Part shown: positions 11,006-22,734 of the stretch, piece by piece
How the letters are laid out: every line of letters starts with the position of its first letter
How positions within the stretch are numbered: position 1 is the stretch's first letter
NCBI GenBank assembly: GCA_034387635.1
Contig: JAOANU010000016.1
Location: 496,001 to 560,000 of the forward strand
Length of the DNA stretch: 64,000 nt
Direction of reading: 5' to 3'
Source: Rhodosporidiobolus odoratus
Lineage: Eukaryota > Basidiomycota > Microbotryomycetes > Sporidiobolales > Sporidiobolaceae
The notes under the pieces: model-generated
The model's input: the letters and a program-made list of their open reading frames with translations, nothing else
What the model was told of the DNA's origin: nothing
Databases searched by the model: none
Program-made: the position numbers and the translations under genes

Positions 11006-12236
11006 ATGAAAGATCCAGATCAGCCGCTGCGAGTGCAGGTCGTCGTCTACGACCTCGTACGCCCTTTTCTTCCTCTCCTTCCTCTTCATCCCTATCCTGC
11101 TAACCCTTCTCTCTCTTACCAGCTACCTCCATCCCGCCTCTCTTCACTCCTCAACTTCATCGGTAGCGGAGTCTACCACTCCTCAGTCCAGGTCACCCTA
11201 CCCCTAGGCCCTACCGACCTTTCGCCAAACCCCCTCGAGTACGCTTTCGGCGGCCACGACACCCCCGGCGTTACCGGCGTCTTCTCCATACCGGCCGGTA
11301 CCGCCGCCCAGAGAATGCCTGGCCTCAAGCACTACATGACGGTCGACTTGGGCGAAGCTTTCGGCGAAGACTGGGAAAAGGCATTCAGGCCGGCTCGAAC
11401 GGGACTGAGAAGGGTGGGCAGCAAGGCTAGCCTGACTTCAAAGAACAGGGGTAAAGGCCAGGGGAAGGCGGAGCACGACGCCGAGACGATTGCAGGACCG
11501 CCCTACGGAAGTAGCTGGATTGGCTTTTCTCGCTCGTCGACGGCTTTGACCTCACAGCAGGAAGATCCGTTCAGGGATCCGATTGGGTCGACCGCCGAGG
11601 AACAGGAACTCGAGGACGACGACGATGGAGGGGAGAGCGACGGGACTGGGTACATGACGAAGGCGGAGAGGCGAGCTTGGCTCATCATTCAGGATTTGCG
11701 GAGGGACGAGGATTGGCAGGGGACGAAGTATCGGCTGCTTGAGCGGTGCGTCAAGAATCCTGCTGTGTACTCTGAACGTGAAGCTCAATCAAATTACTTC
11801 AGGAATTGCAATACTTTCACGCATGAACTCGTCTACCGCCTCACAGGTCGACGGGCCCCAGCATGGCTGAATCGAGCCGCCTGGGTGAGTACATCCTGTT
11901 CGTCGTCCAGTGTGACCTCCAGCTGATTCTTTGCTGACTGCGTCTGGCCTTGTCCTTCTCTTGAACCCGAAATTGGCTGAACCTTCGCACGTACGACTCT
12001 CGTCTCGTCAATTTACGATCGCCATGTACTCTCAGGTCGCCACCTCCCTACCCTGTATAGTGCCCGCAGGATGGATCGATGAAGCGGACGACGCTGCCCC
12101 TTCCGCCTCAAGCGACAATTCACCCTCTACCTCCGCATTCGAAGTCCCAGATCCAGCACATGCACTCGGTAGTGAAGGTAGCGTGACGATTGCCCCGCCA
12201 CGAGCAGACAAGATGGCGCTAGGGGGAAGAAGTTAA
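11006..12236 (+). CDS. PPPDE/DeSI-type cysteine (iso)peptidase
   Basis: A PPPDE-domain protein, the family of DeSI desumoylating isopeptidases and related deubiquitinase-like thiol proteases. The four-exon model (11006-11056, 11123-11745, 11803-11884, 12036-12236) gives an exactly in-frame 318-residue protein. It starts MKDPDQPLRVQVVVYDL, matching the family's opening strand. The catalytic His is in GSGVYHSSVQV (about residue 36). The catalytic Cys is in ERNCNTFTHEL (about residue 227), created by splicing across 11746-11802. The family C-terminal pieces RLTGRRAPAWLNRAAW and SLPCIVPAGWI follow. His and Cys are unusually far apart: a low-complexity, Ser/Gly then acidic segment (EEQELEDDDDGGES) is inserted. 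Whether it acts on SUMO or ubiquitin cannot be told from sequence. Confidence 0.9.
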
Positions 12237-13303
12237 CAGTATGAAAGCCAAGAGTACGAGGTGCGCGCATCTGTCTCCCCTGTCTCCTGATTTCCCGACC
12301 TTTGACGGCCCAAAAAGAAGGTTCACAGCTGGAGTCTGATCGGCAGTCGACCTCCGCAGGGCCCTCAACTCTCCTCAACTCTCGTTGTCCGAGCTTTTCC
12401 GCCCAGCCGCCAAATCGACGCTCTTTCCCTCTCCGCTTCAGCTCTCTCCGACCCTTCCTGAACCTGCGTACCCTTCCAGCCAGCTTCCTTCGCTTCCATG
12501 CACTCTTGCCTTTGTCGTCCGAGCCCTGGCATCCCGTTTGCCAAGCCTAGTCGTTCTTCTCGTTCGTTGTTCAATTATGCAAACTGACTATTTTTCGACT
12601 CGCCCGTCTTTCTGCACCTCTGCCTGGCTCGCCTCACCCCTTCCTCTTCCCTTGCTGCTCGCTCTGTCGAACTTCTGAGGTGCCGCAGAATGTATGAAGC
12701 ACTCCCGCCAGCTTCGTAAGGTCCCTATTCCGCCTGATACCTAATTCCGCCAAGGCTGCGTATCCGACACCGCAAAGCACCATCTATGCACCGCCGCACT
12801 CTATCAGCTCGCCGAGCCCTTCAGACAACCTTACGGGTGCACCGTGCTGCGAAGGTCACTTGTGATTGGTGCAGTGACGACTCCCGCCTTTTATCGCATT
12901 CGGACTAGCTTATCGCCAAGACCGCCTTAACTTCTCTTACTCAGTGCGCAGTGGTTCGAGCACTCGAGAGCGCTGCCCGATTACCCAGCCTTCCCAGCAC
13001 TCTCCCTTATACCCCAGCGCAACCCGCCGGTTGCGATCAGAATTTAGCCTGGCAAGCTCTCCTTGGCAGACGATTCCTCAACGTTGCATAGCGGGGCGCG
13101 GGTCAGGGCATCGTCAAGCTAGACGAGGCGCTATGAACAAGGCAGTGCGGAGCTTGCAGCGTGAAAATGGCGAGGAGCGTTGTGCTTCCTGCGGGCTTGT
13201 TGCTTCCTGAGCCCGCTACTTTTCTTCCTTGCGACTGTTCTTTCCTCCTTCTGTTCCTCCTCTTTTCCTCATCATCTTTAACACTACCACACACACGTAA
13301 ACG
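12237..13303. promoter_or_regulatory. Long upstream region of the nitrate transporter
   Basis: About 1.07 kb with no protein or RNA gene I can support. The first half is C/T-rich and probably holds the 3' end of the PPPDE transcript. The second half holds the GATA-type sites listed separately. Confidence 0.5.
12891..12915. promoter_or_regulatory. Paired GATA-factor (AreA/Nit2-type) sites
   Basis: Two copies of TTATCG (CGATAA on the minus strand, matching HGATAR) start at 12891 and 12910, 19 bases apart, about 390 bases upstream of the nitrate transporter start. Fungal nitrate genes are classically switched on by GATA activators through closely paired sites. Seeing the sites is direct; their function is inferred. 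Confidence 0.5.
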
Positions 13304-15640
13304 ATGCTGCTCTGCCTTGGCTCCCCGCCCGTGGACCCATCGACTCAGAAGGCCTTGGCCCTTCCTATCGCTAACCCTTTCTCGCGACATGGGCGGATCT
13401 TGTATGTCGTCTTTCCTTTCCTACTCATTGACACTCATACAGACTGCGTCCGACACACACTGACCGTTGTCTGCCACCGACGCAGCTTTTTCGCGTGGCT
13501 TTCTTTCCTCCTCTCTTTTCTGTCTTGGTACTCAATGCCGCCCCTCATCAATCAGACCATCAAGGTGCGCCCCTTTCTTCTAGATCGACAGCTCGGCGAG
13601 GACATCAGCTCCGTGGCGGCACTTAACTGACTACGCTTCTCGCAGGCGGACCTTCATCTCTCCGACGCCGAGATACAGAACAGCAACATCATCGCCGGCG
13701 TCGCTTCCCTCATCGTCCGACTGATCGCGGGTCCTTTATGCGATAAGTTCGGACCGGTCCGTCATCTCCGTCGAGCTTGCTCCTGCACCGTGGGCCTGAC
13801 GCTATTGTCCCTCTTCCCTTTCTAACCAGCGCTACGTCCTTGTCGCTACCCTCTGGCTCTCGGCCATTCCTTGCGGTGTAGCAGGAACTGCACAGAACGC
13901 TCTTGGGCTGTACTTCGTCCGCTTCTTCATGGGTGCGTTGCCGGTTTCCGTCTTTCCTCGTCGCGTTTTCGACTGACTCTGACTGCCCGTCCTCCTGCTC
14001 AGGTATCGCCGGCGCTGCCTTTGTCCCCTGCCAGTGCCTGATGGCACAATGGTTCGACAAGAAAGTGATCGGAACGGCGTCGGCCTTTGCAGCAGGTTGG
14101 GGTGATGCGGGAGTTGGTGGTTCGTCTTGCTCTCATCCATTTCTTCAACTCTCTCGAGCTCACCTTACCGTTTACAGTCACCTTCTTCGTCATGCCGGCC
14201 GTCTTCAACTCGTTCAAATTTTCCCACTCTCACCCCGAACGAATCGCCTGGCGTCTCTCCTTCATCGTCCCCTGTGTCCTCCTTCTCGCATGCGGTCTCG
14301 CCGTTCTTCTCCTCAATGAGGACACCCCGACCGGACCGTGGTCAACTCGTGAGCTCAATCAAGCTCGTCGCGACTCTGCGCAACCCGTCCTTTCCTCCGG
14401 AAACTCGAGCATGACTGTCCTCGACCGCTCGGTGCAACCTCCGACTATCGCCGCGACGAAGGGATCCCAACAACAAGCAGACCTAGAGAAGAACGAAGGC
14501 GCCAGCGTCGTCGTCGAAAGGCGAGGATCCGCTGGCACGGAAGTTTCGACCGCCTCTCCAGCAGCGCCGGCCAAGCAATCTTTCGGCTCACAATTACAGG
14601 ACCTCGCTTGCCTGCAGACGTTCATGCTCGCCGCGACGTATTTCGCGACGTTCGGTATTTGCTTGACGACCAACAGCATACTCGTCACGTGGTACATTGC
14701 CAAGTTTGGGTGGTCGCAGAACGAGGCAGGAAACTGGGCAGCACTGTACGTCACACCACTTTTCCAGTCTCTTTTGATGCTTCCGATGCTGACATCCTGT
14801 CTCGACTACAGCTTCGGCCTGCTCAACATTGTCGCTCGCCCCGTCGGTGGCATTACCGCCGACTTCCTCTACCGTCGTTTCGGCGAGTCTCGAGGTCTGC
14901 TGGCCAAGAAGTGTACGTCTATGAGTTCTCCCATGACCATGGCTCGAACCAAAGTGACAAGAAACTGCTTGGTCTTCTGTTCTTCTGTTTTTATTTTCTT
15001 CCCTTCCTCCTCGCAGTCTGGATGGTAGCTCTCACCATCCTCGGCGGCGCCCTCGCTTTGCTCACCGGTCTCCTCGACCTCAACACCCCTACATCGCTCA
15101 TCGTACTAGTCTCAGTCCTGGCCGTACTGGTGGAAGCTGGAAATGGTGCCACATGTAAGCTCCCATTCCCCCTTCCGTCCCAGCGCTAGCGGTCGACTGC
15201 ATTCATAGGAGCTTGTTGCGGTCCAAGCCTGCCATAGTGGCTGACATTGCACAATGCTGTTTTTCTCTCACTCCTCGCAGACGCTGTCCTCCCGCACGTC
15301 AACCCCCACATCAACGGACTCATGGGCGGTGTTGTCGGTGGCGCCGGTAACCTGGGTACGTTCCGCCTCCCCTCTCCACGCGAGATCTGGCCTGACCCGT
15401 CTTTCGCCTCTGCAGGTGGCATCGTCTTCTCAACGATCGCTCGCTTCAGCTCTATCGCCCGAACGATCTGGGTCATCGGTGTCGTTGGGTACGTCAACAA
15501 TCATGCTTTCAGCACCCTGCACGCGCTGACTAGGCTCATTAACCCTCCGTAGTATCGCTATCGGTGTCATGGTCGCATGTATTCACCCAGTCGTCCCCCG
15601 GAACAAGCGCACCCTCTACGCCGCTCCAACCTCTTCCTAG
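13304..15640 (+). CDS. NRT2: High-affinity nitrate transporter (MFS, nitrate/nitrite porter family)
   Basis: It imports nitrate with protons across the plasma membrane. It is split by about ten short introns. Exon 1 ([18 protein letters not shown]...[10 protein letters not shown]) has the family's N-terminus and runs via an intron into [20 protein letters not shown], the first membrane helix. Further helices include [20 protein letters not shown] (the MFS inter-helix loop motif) and [18 protein letters not shown]. Nitrate signature 1 reads [10 protein letters not shown] before VTFFVMP. Signature 2, spliced across an intron near 15356-15417, reads [19 protein letters not shown]. The central loop (14342-14580), rich in Ser/Gln/Glu, is the extended cytosolic loop typical of fungal members. 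The last exon ends [20 protein letters not shown]. No nitrate or nitrite reductase gene is in the window, so it is not in a visible nitrate cluster. Confidence 0.92.
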
Positions 15641-16002
15641 ATGCTCCATTTACGTGACACAACATAGACACTCTTTTTCGTATCATATTGGGTTGTTTCG
15701 TACTCCTGTCATCTTCTATCCTCTCGTGTCTTTACCTTCCATATCATTTTCTCGCATTCAGTCTTGTGTCGAATTAGCGAATCCCCGTTTTCCTGGTTTG
15801 TAGCACGTTCCGTCACCCTGTCATCGAATTAGAATCGCTGCGTAGTTCAGCTCGTCCGTCGCAAGAGCCATCCAAAAAGAAAAGGCAAGTATCGTGACAA
15901 GCAATAAGCGAAGAAAGGGCTACAGGGAAGGATGCGGGTGTATCGGAGCAGTTCAGGATAGGTATGCGAGAGGGGCGAGGGTATGTGTGGAGGAAGCGGG
16001 GA
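15641..16002. terminator. Convergent 3' flanks of the transporter and LIG4
   Basis: The two genes end toward each other. The sequence is T-rich just after the transporter stop (about 15660-15800). No gene is visible in it. Confidence 0.4.
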
Positions 16003-19000
16003 TCAAGGCCAGTCGACGGCGCCAGCTGCCCCAGCGGGCTTGAAATCGTCTTCGTCAACCAAGCCGTTCTCTGCGCACTCGGGGATCCAGTCCGAGGTCA
16101 CGATGCGGCGGTAGGCGGGTCTATGGAGAAGTAGAGAGAAGCATTCAGCATGACAGACGTGTGCGAAGAAGGAGAGAACCTTACTGTGAGGTGCGATTGA
16201 TGAGATCCTTATAGCGTTCCGGGACGAGCTCGGAGACGACGAGGTGCGTGAGTATGTCATCCGCGAGGTCATCGGTGGCAAAGCCGCCCTTCTCGATAAA
16301 GACTAGACGTATGAGGAACATGAGCATCCTGCACCGGAGTAAACGAAAGCGGAACGGTCGTACTTTCTTTCGCTGCCAGCAACCTACAACAGCGACGAAA
16401 CGTCAGCAAGAGGCGCTGCAGGAGAAAGGAGACAGTAACGCACTCCTGATCCGCCTGCTTCTGCACAGCTGGCGACTTGGTCGAAGCGGGAAGAGCATTG
16501 CTAGCAGCATTGGCTTGAGTGTCGAAGTAGGCGACAAACCTCGAGAAGGGCGACCGACCGGGGTCCTCCCAGTCCTCAAGCTGCTCCTCCTCAGCTTTGA
16601 CGGTCGTCGGCACCGCCTGAGAAAGCCCGTCGTCGTTAACGGAACCTTGCGACTCGGCAAGATCGCCTTTGACCGCGCCGAGCTCGAGATCGCCCACACC
16701 CTTGGCCACCGTACCTTGCGATTCGTCTTCTTCTTCATCAGAGGAGACGGCCGCCCGCGCAAAGTCCGCCGTCAGGCTCTCGGTGGGTTCCCAATCGTCT
16801 TCAACCTCCGTCTCCGGGTCGTCCTCGCTGTCTTCGGCTTCTTCGCCATAATCAGGACGTGGCTCGCGGTAAGTAAGAGCAGGACTAGCAGAGGCTAGCT
16901 CTTCGGCACTGGCGGCAGGCTCTTCGTCATCCGAGTCGACCATGATCGCCATAGCGTCCGCGCCGAGGTAGTCGGGGCTGGCCCTCGTCGCGTCGGTCGC
17001 ATTGACGAGGTATCTGCGTCGAAACGCACGTCAGCGTCAGCAGATCGGGGAGGAAGGGGAAGGACGCACCGCTCGTGCATGGGCATGCGACGGCCTTTCT
17101 CGATGCTGTCCGTCACCCAAGCGGGGTTGACGATGTCGACATCTTTAGCGCCTTTCCTGTTCTTGATGCCTGATGCGGGACATTGTCGGATAAGTAAGGA
17201 GCAGCGAGCTCACAGGATAGAAGGCTCACCTGCGAACTTTTGAGCAACGACAACGCGCTCGACGTCGGGAGGTGGGATGGCTTGGATGATAGTCCCACCA
17301 TTTTCCACGACCGTCTTTTGCAGTTCAGTCTTGAGCGTTGCCGGAGTAGTGGTATGGATGTCTACAATCCACAAGGTGTGAGTGAAGGGACTAATGCAGG
17401 TTTGAGAAGGTCAACGAACAGAAAGTAAGGTTATCGAAGACGTGCCCGTTGACCTCGACGTCGCCCACGGCAGCGCTGACGGAGTGGGCCTTCTTGGAAG
17501 TGTTCGTGCGCATCACCTTGGCCTTCGAGCTGTTGCGATGCGGCAGAGTCAGCTACGACCTCTGTCGCGAGATGATAGATAGCTGACCTGAACTCGCCAC
17601 TCATGGTACGCTTCTGAGGCCCAGTGCGGAAAGAGCGGACGGCTGTGCGGTACAGAGGAGTCAGTGAGGAAACCACTGAACCTCGGCTATGGACATCGAA
17701 TCACTCTCGAGGTCCATCGAGTCGTCCCAGTCGCGATTATCAAGGATTCTCTTCGCGCGAGGGAAGCGTAGCGTCATACCAGCACCGTAGTCGACTGCAC
17801 CATGTCAGGGGCGTAAATCAGCTGGAAGTTGGAAAGGATGGCGCTGTGAGGAGAATATTCACCCCCGCCAACGATCTCAGCAGCCTTGACCTCGATCACG
17901 AAAGACCTGCAAGGACACAAGCGGAAAGCCGGAAGACAAGTATCAGCTTACAGGACGCTTGCCTTCCGGCGAGGCAACCGCAGGGAGGAGAAACTCGTAC
18001 TTCTCCGGCTCGATGAGGACATCAGGCCATTCATTGACTGTATGGAACCAAGCTGGCGGGTTTTTGCGGTCGTAGGTGTACCATTCGGTCTGGTAGTGCT
18101 CACTGCAAATGGGCCTCAGGTCAGTCCGACTGTCGTTAGCGTGCTGGAAGGTTACGCACTCGATCCAGTCGTACTGCATGCGAGACAGTCCTGTACCAAC
18201 CTTGGCAAAGGAGTGGACGCTACGAGAGTCTGATTATCAGCAGAGCAAGGAGAGAATTATGGGAAACGGACGTACACCGGCCTGCCGTTGATCTTGCCGC
18301 GAAGACCGATCATGTAGGAAGCGAGAATGCCGCTCGTCTTCTTCCCAGCTCCCCAGTATCCTCCGATGATGACCGCATCAATGTTCTCGCCAAGTGAGTC
18401 CATGTACTCTTTTCGAAGGGGATGGTCAGCTGCGTCAAGCGCATATTGCGGCACAGAAAACAAGCTTACCAGGCTTGATCTTGATCCAAGCATCGAGACG
18501 AGCGTTCAGCGAGTACATGGACAGCGGGTGCTTGACGACCAGTCCTTCGCCCCTTCACGCATGCCAAAAGGTAAGCCCGCTTACCTCGAAGAAAGGAGGG
18601 CAAGGACGAGAGCGTACCTCTCCTCGAGAATGCGGGTGAGGAAGCCGCGAATGTCATCGATGCTCTTACCGGTCACGTAGTCTGCGATCTCGATGACACC
18701 GACTTTGGGCTTGAGAACGCGCTGCAGAAGCTTCTTGCGGTCCCATAAAGCCTTCTCAAGCAGTGGGGTCCCCTTGCCGTTCACGCCCTTGAGGTACAGA
18801 ATGTCGAAGACCTTGACTGTATGCACAGGTCAGGAATGAAAAGCGCATTAGCAGAGCGAAGAAAAGGAAGCGCACAGCAAGGTCGAGGGTCGTGCGGGCC
18901 GATATTCTCAGCCCTCATATTGGCGAACGTCTTGAGGTTACCGAAGGCCATGTACTTCTTGCGCGACGGGTCCCAGACGAGCATCTCACCGTCGAGCACG

Positions 19001-20698
19001 ATCCTGTAAGGAAGAAAGCCGGACTGTGGTCAGACCGCAGTCGGGACTAGGTGTACTGAGGGAGGACTGACTCTTCGACCTCATCCACGAATACGTCTTG
19101 CAAAAAAGGCGTAAGAGAGCCGACGGATTCATGAGAGCCGTAAAGGTAGGTGTATTCCTTCGTTTTCCTGCGACATCAAACGTTGATTCGGGTCTTCCCA
19201 GCATAGCGAAAAGAAACGGCGCACCTCGAATGGTACTGGTAGCTATCGCCAATCTTGTGTAGCTGAATTCGCTCCCCGTCAAGCTTCTCTTCCATGATGA
19301 ACTCGTCGTCCCTGTACTCGCCCTCACGCCATTGATGCTCGGGGTCGCGACGAGGACGACCTTTCTTCATGGCTTTCATCACGTCGCCGAGTTGCTTAGA
19401 CCGCCAGGCGAGCATGGGAATGAAGACTCTGCCCGGAGCGATAGTCCAGTCCTGCAGCATAAGGGGAGACCAGTGGCTAGGATAAGCCGATATAGATTCG
19501 GAAGCGCACCTCTCGCACAATGCGCTCGTGCGGGTCGTAAAGCTTCCAACAGACGCGCTTGACGTCCGAGCAAGTGTTGAAGACCTCCATCGCGTCAGGG
19601 TGCAACTGGTCAAAAATGGTTTTTTCGCCCATGCCGATTTTCAGGTCTTTAGTGCAGGAGTGTCAGCGAATCGACAATTGATGCGGACGAGGAAGCATGA
19701 GGAGATCGTACCACGGAGGATGATGCGAATAAGCCACTTCATCTCCTCGGCAGTCAGCCGTGTGATACAGTCCCGAAGGATGCGGTTATGCTCCGTCCTG
19801 TGTATGGCGAAGAAAACTCAGCAAGCGCGAGGATCATAAAACGGAATCGCGAACTGCAAGCCACGCTTCTTTCCGCCGGGTCCAATGCTCCCGCTTGAAT
19901 GAGACAGCTCATCGAGGACACGGTTAACAAAGTCAATGGTTGTTTCCGCTTGAGGTCCCTTGACGGTTGAGCGGGTCCTGATGACCTCGAACGCTACGGT
20001 TCTGCGCGTGAGAGGCAGTCTGAGAGTGTGTGAAGACTAATCTTGACGGAAGTGCGCACGCAAACTCGCCAGCGCCCGGCTGCACGAAAGTAAAAGGGCG
20101 TTAGCGAAAAAGACGATGCAGCTAGAAAAGTGCGCGGCGCACATCCTCCTTCGTCGGTGTCTTCCAGTTCGTAAGCTTCAATGCGGTGTCACCTTTTGGC
20201 GGCAAGTCTAGTGCGGCGATAATTCCCTTTGCGAGTTTCGCTTCCTTCAGGTTGTAAGTCTTGCGGCGAGTGTCGCGCTGCGGTGCAGGCGAATGAGCTT
20301 TGTTCGCAGCGGAGGCAGTGGGTAGGCCTACATCAGGAATGAGAAGGCGGACGAGCGGGTACAGGTCCGGACCGACAGTCTTCCTCCAAGTCTGCGAAAT
20401 GGAAAGAACCGGCATCAGCTCAACTCGACACCCGTCAGAGACAGTAACGCACATCGAAGAATGCAGCTAGAAGCTCTCCCTTGTGGCCCGGCTTCTTGTG
20501 CTTGTTGCGCGTGGCACTTTCGAACTTCTCGTATAACCCGGAGAGGTAGTGGAATGGAGGGGAGGGGCCGAATGGCTCGATGCCGGGGGGCTTGACGAGG
20601 TCGTCTGCTTGCACGTTAGTGAGAGCGCCGTCGTCTTCGTCTTCGTCGTCGTCCGCGTTACGTTTGCGCCCGCTCAAGTGATTCCGGCGACTTGGCAT
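16003..20698 (-). CDS. LIG4: DNA ligase IV (non-homologous end joining)
   Basis: It is an ATP-dependent ligase that seals double-strand breaks in the NHEJ pathway with an XRCC4/Lif1 partner. Many introns interrupt it. Exon 1 begins at 20698 (MPSRRNHLSGRKRNADDDEDEDD); the frame extends to 20791 but the extra residues do not look native. The N-terminal DNA-binding domain includes FHYLSGLYEKFE and TWRKTVGPDLYPLVRLLIPD. Catalytic motifs: I, EEKLDGERIQLH (Lys adenylated); III, LDGEMLVWDP; IIIa, VKVFDILYLKG; IV, EGLVVKHPLSMY; V, LDAWIKIKPEY. Two BRCT domains follow: one around 17430-16930 (VNGHVFDNLTFY, GGTIIQAIPP, VDIVNPAWVTDSIEKG), the other C-terminal (AYRRIVTSDWIPECAENG...AVDWP-stop). Between them is an acidic, Ser/Glu-rich linker of roughly 170 residues, much longer than the short XRCC4-binding linker of animal enzymes. 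Confidence 0.93.
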
Positions 20699-20876
20699 GA
20701 CGAGTGGGGGAAGTTTTGCGAAGAGTGTTGGCGTGGTGTGAGCGATGTCAGGCCGTGTGATGTGTGTCAAGAAGCGGAGTAATGCGATCAAGCAGCAAGT
20801 TCAGCGAAGAAGAAGCGAGCACAGTTTGAAAGGACATTTCTTTCGGCGAAGTCAACTTCTCGATGTCAACATTATG

Positions 20877-22115
20877 CTATTTGTTCAGTTTCATAGCAGT
20901 CAAAAACACTTCATATAGTCCCGCCTTCTTCATTCTGCGCACCCGGAGAGCCGACGAAGACTCAGCCTTTGTCAAGTGGGAAAGAAAGATCGTAGCGAAG
21001 TAACGCACATTTCGCCTACCTCGTTCAGCCCCTCCACCTCTCTTACGCAGATCTTGTCAGTCGAGTCTCGCGATATGATCGACCCGAGCTGCGAGCGATT
21101 CCGCACTACCCAGGTGGAGGCTTCGGCGGGAGAGACGGAAGAAGGTGGACAGACGACAGGTCCATCTTGCTCGCAGCGGACCTGTAATGCTTTCCATTGC
21201 AGTTGCTGCGATACCAAGCTGTCAGCTTCCTAGTGAGCCAACGGGATGCAGGGCGAACCGGCTCACCTTGATGCGGTGGACGAACTCGTCGACCTGATCT
21301 TGCAGGCCCTCGATGACGATAACGCCAGGATAGCTGCACGTGAGTCAAGTCAGTTTGTATACTTTTGCACCAGAGAAAGACGCGTACCCAGGCTTCGAAA
21401 GGCCAAACAGCTCAAGTTCTGTAGACCATGCTACGATGTCTTTCCGTTTGCTTGTAGCCAGTAAATGATGGCTCCACAGCAAGACTACTTTCAGCTGTAA
21501 CGGACCCGCTTCTGTATACGCGAGCTTCGAGTCAGCAGCGAAGGCGGGTACGAACAGAGTCTAAGGCTCACTCGTTCGTGGCGGAGGTGCCGTTGCTTCT
21601 TGCGAAGCTTGACGAACTAATGCAGGAGGATTGGCTGCGAGCCACGCTTGCAGCGCAGTGAGGAGGGTGAAGACTGGTAACGGATTGTCTGAGGACGGCC
21701 GAGATCAGCGTGAGCGCGAAGGGGCATATTGAGAACGGAAAGCTCACCTTCCTCCTCGATTTGCTTTGCCTGTAACTTGACCTCGTCCGCTATACGTACC
21801 TGCTCCTTCCGCTCGAGTACGAGAGATTGTATAGCAAAGCTCGGCAGAGCGTCTCGCCGGTACTGAACGCCCAGGTCGACATGAGGGGCAACGCGGACAG
21901 CAAAAGACGGCGCTGAAAGATTGCGAAGAGGGGCTGTCTCGTCGTTTATGGCTAGCTTGAAGGCGTAGAGAATCAGCGTAAAGTCTCCGATAGTCCGGAA
22001 CATGCGGACGTACCTCCCAAGCCCGCTGTTCGTCCTCATCATCCCATTTTAGTTCTCCATCGACCAGGCTTGCCATCAGCACTAACAGCTCTTCGCGAAT
22101 CTGTTCAGGCGACAT
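20877..22115 (-). CDS. RWD domain plus DUF1115 protein (RWDD2 family)
   Basis: The family has an N-terminal RWD protein-interaction fold and a C-terminal DUF1115 domain; its biochemical role is unknown. Exon 1 is MSPEQIREELLVLMASL... from 22115. Later exons give LAINDETAPLRNLSAPSF and LPSFAIQSLVLERKEQV (RWD). The hallmark DUF1115 string is LLWSHHLLATSKRKDIVAW, then LELFGLSKPG, PGVIVIEGLQDQVDEFVHRI and LQWKALQVRCE. The last exon is reached by splicing from GTGCGT near 21009 to ...TGCGCAG near 20938, giving MKKAGLYEVFLTAMKLNK-stop, which matches the family C-terminus. Without that intron the protein would end 9 residues later in unrelated sequence, so I chose the spliced end. Its start lies 619 bases from the divergent secreted-protein gene. 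Confidence 0.85.
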
Positions 22116-22734
22116 AGGTTGTGTTGTGGTCGTGATCTGCGGTGGTCGAGCTGAACGGCGTGTTCTGTGCAGGTGCTTCCTGATGTTACTGATGACAAGG
22201 ACGTCGGGCTCATCTTGAACTCTTCCCCGTCATGCTCGCTCTCACCTGCTGTTTTCAGCGTCGCGACTGTCGAGCAAGTATGCTATCGACAACACATACG
22301 CGCTGACTCGACGCGCGCGCGAGTCCCAGCTGGTTCAAACACCTCCTCCCATCCCGTATTCCCAAACATCGCTAAAATATTCCTGCAGGACCGGGTCAGT
22401 CCGGTCAGGCGCGTTATACGCCTCCTGCAACCTTTAAGTGACGACTACGGACCGCGCTAAGCCTGTGCTGCGCTCGCCAAATGCGCGCTCGTCCAAGTCC
22501 CGTTCGAAAGTCGGAGTGGGGTGGGAATCCAACTGGATTCGGCACCGCGTTTGTTTGGTTGGCCAGATAGAACCGGACTATGCAGCTAGAGAGCTATAAG
22601 AGGCGCTCACCAGGCCTCTCTTCCTTTCTTTCTTCACTCAGCTCCCCTCTTCTCCCTCACTCTGCCACTTCAGCCTTCGCCTCTCACCTCTTGACGCGAC
22701 TTCCACACTCTCTTTACTTGCTCTCAACCTCGAC
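22116..22734. promoter_or_regulatory. Divergent promoter with a TATA-like box for the secreted-protein gene
   Basis: It lies between the RWD/DUF1115 gene (-) and the secreted-protein gene (+). A TATAAG box at about 22595 sits roughly 140 bases before the ATG, followed by a long C/T-rich leader, an arrangement typical of strongly expressed genes. No coding potential stands out. Confidence 0.45.
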
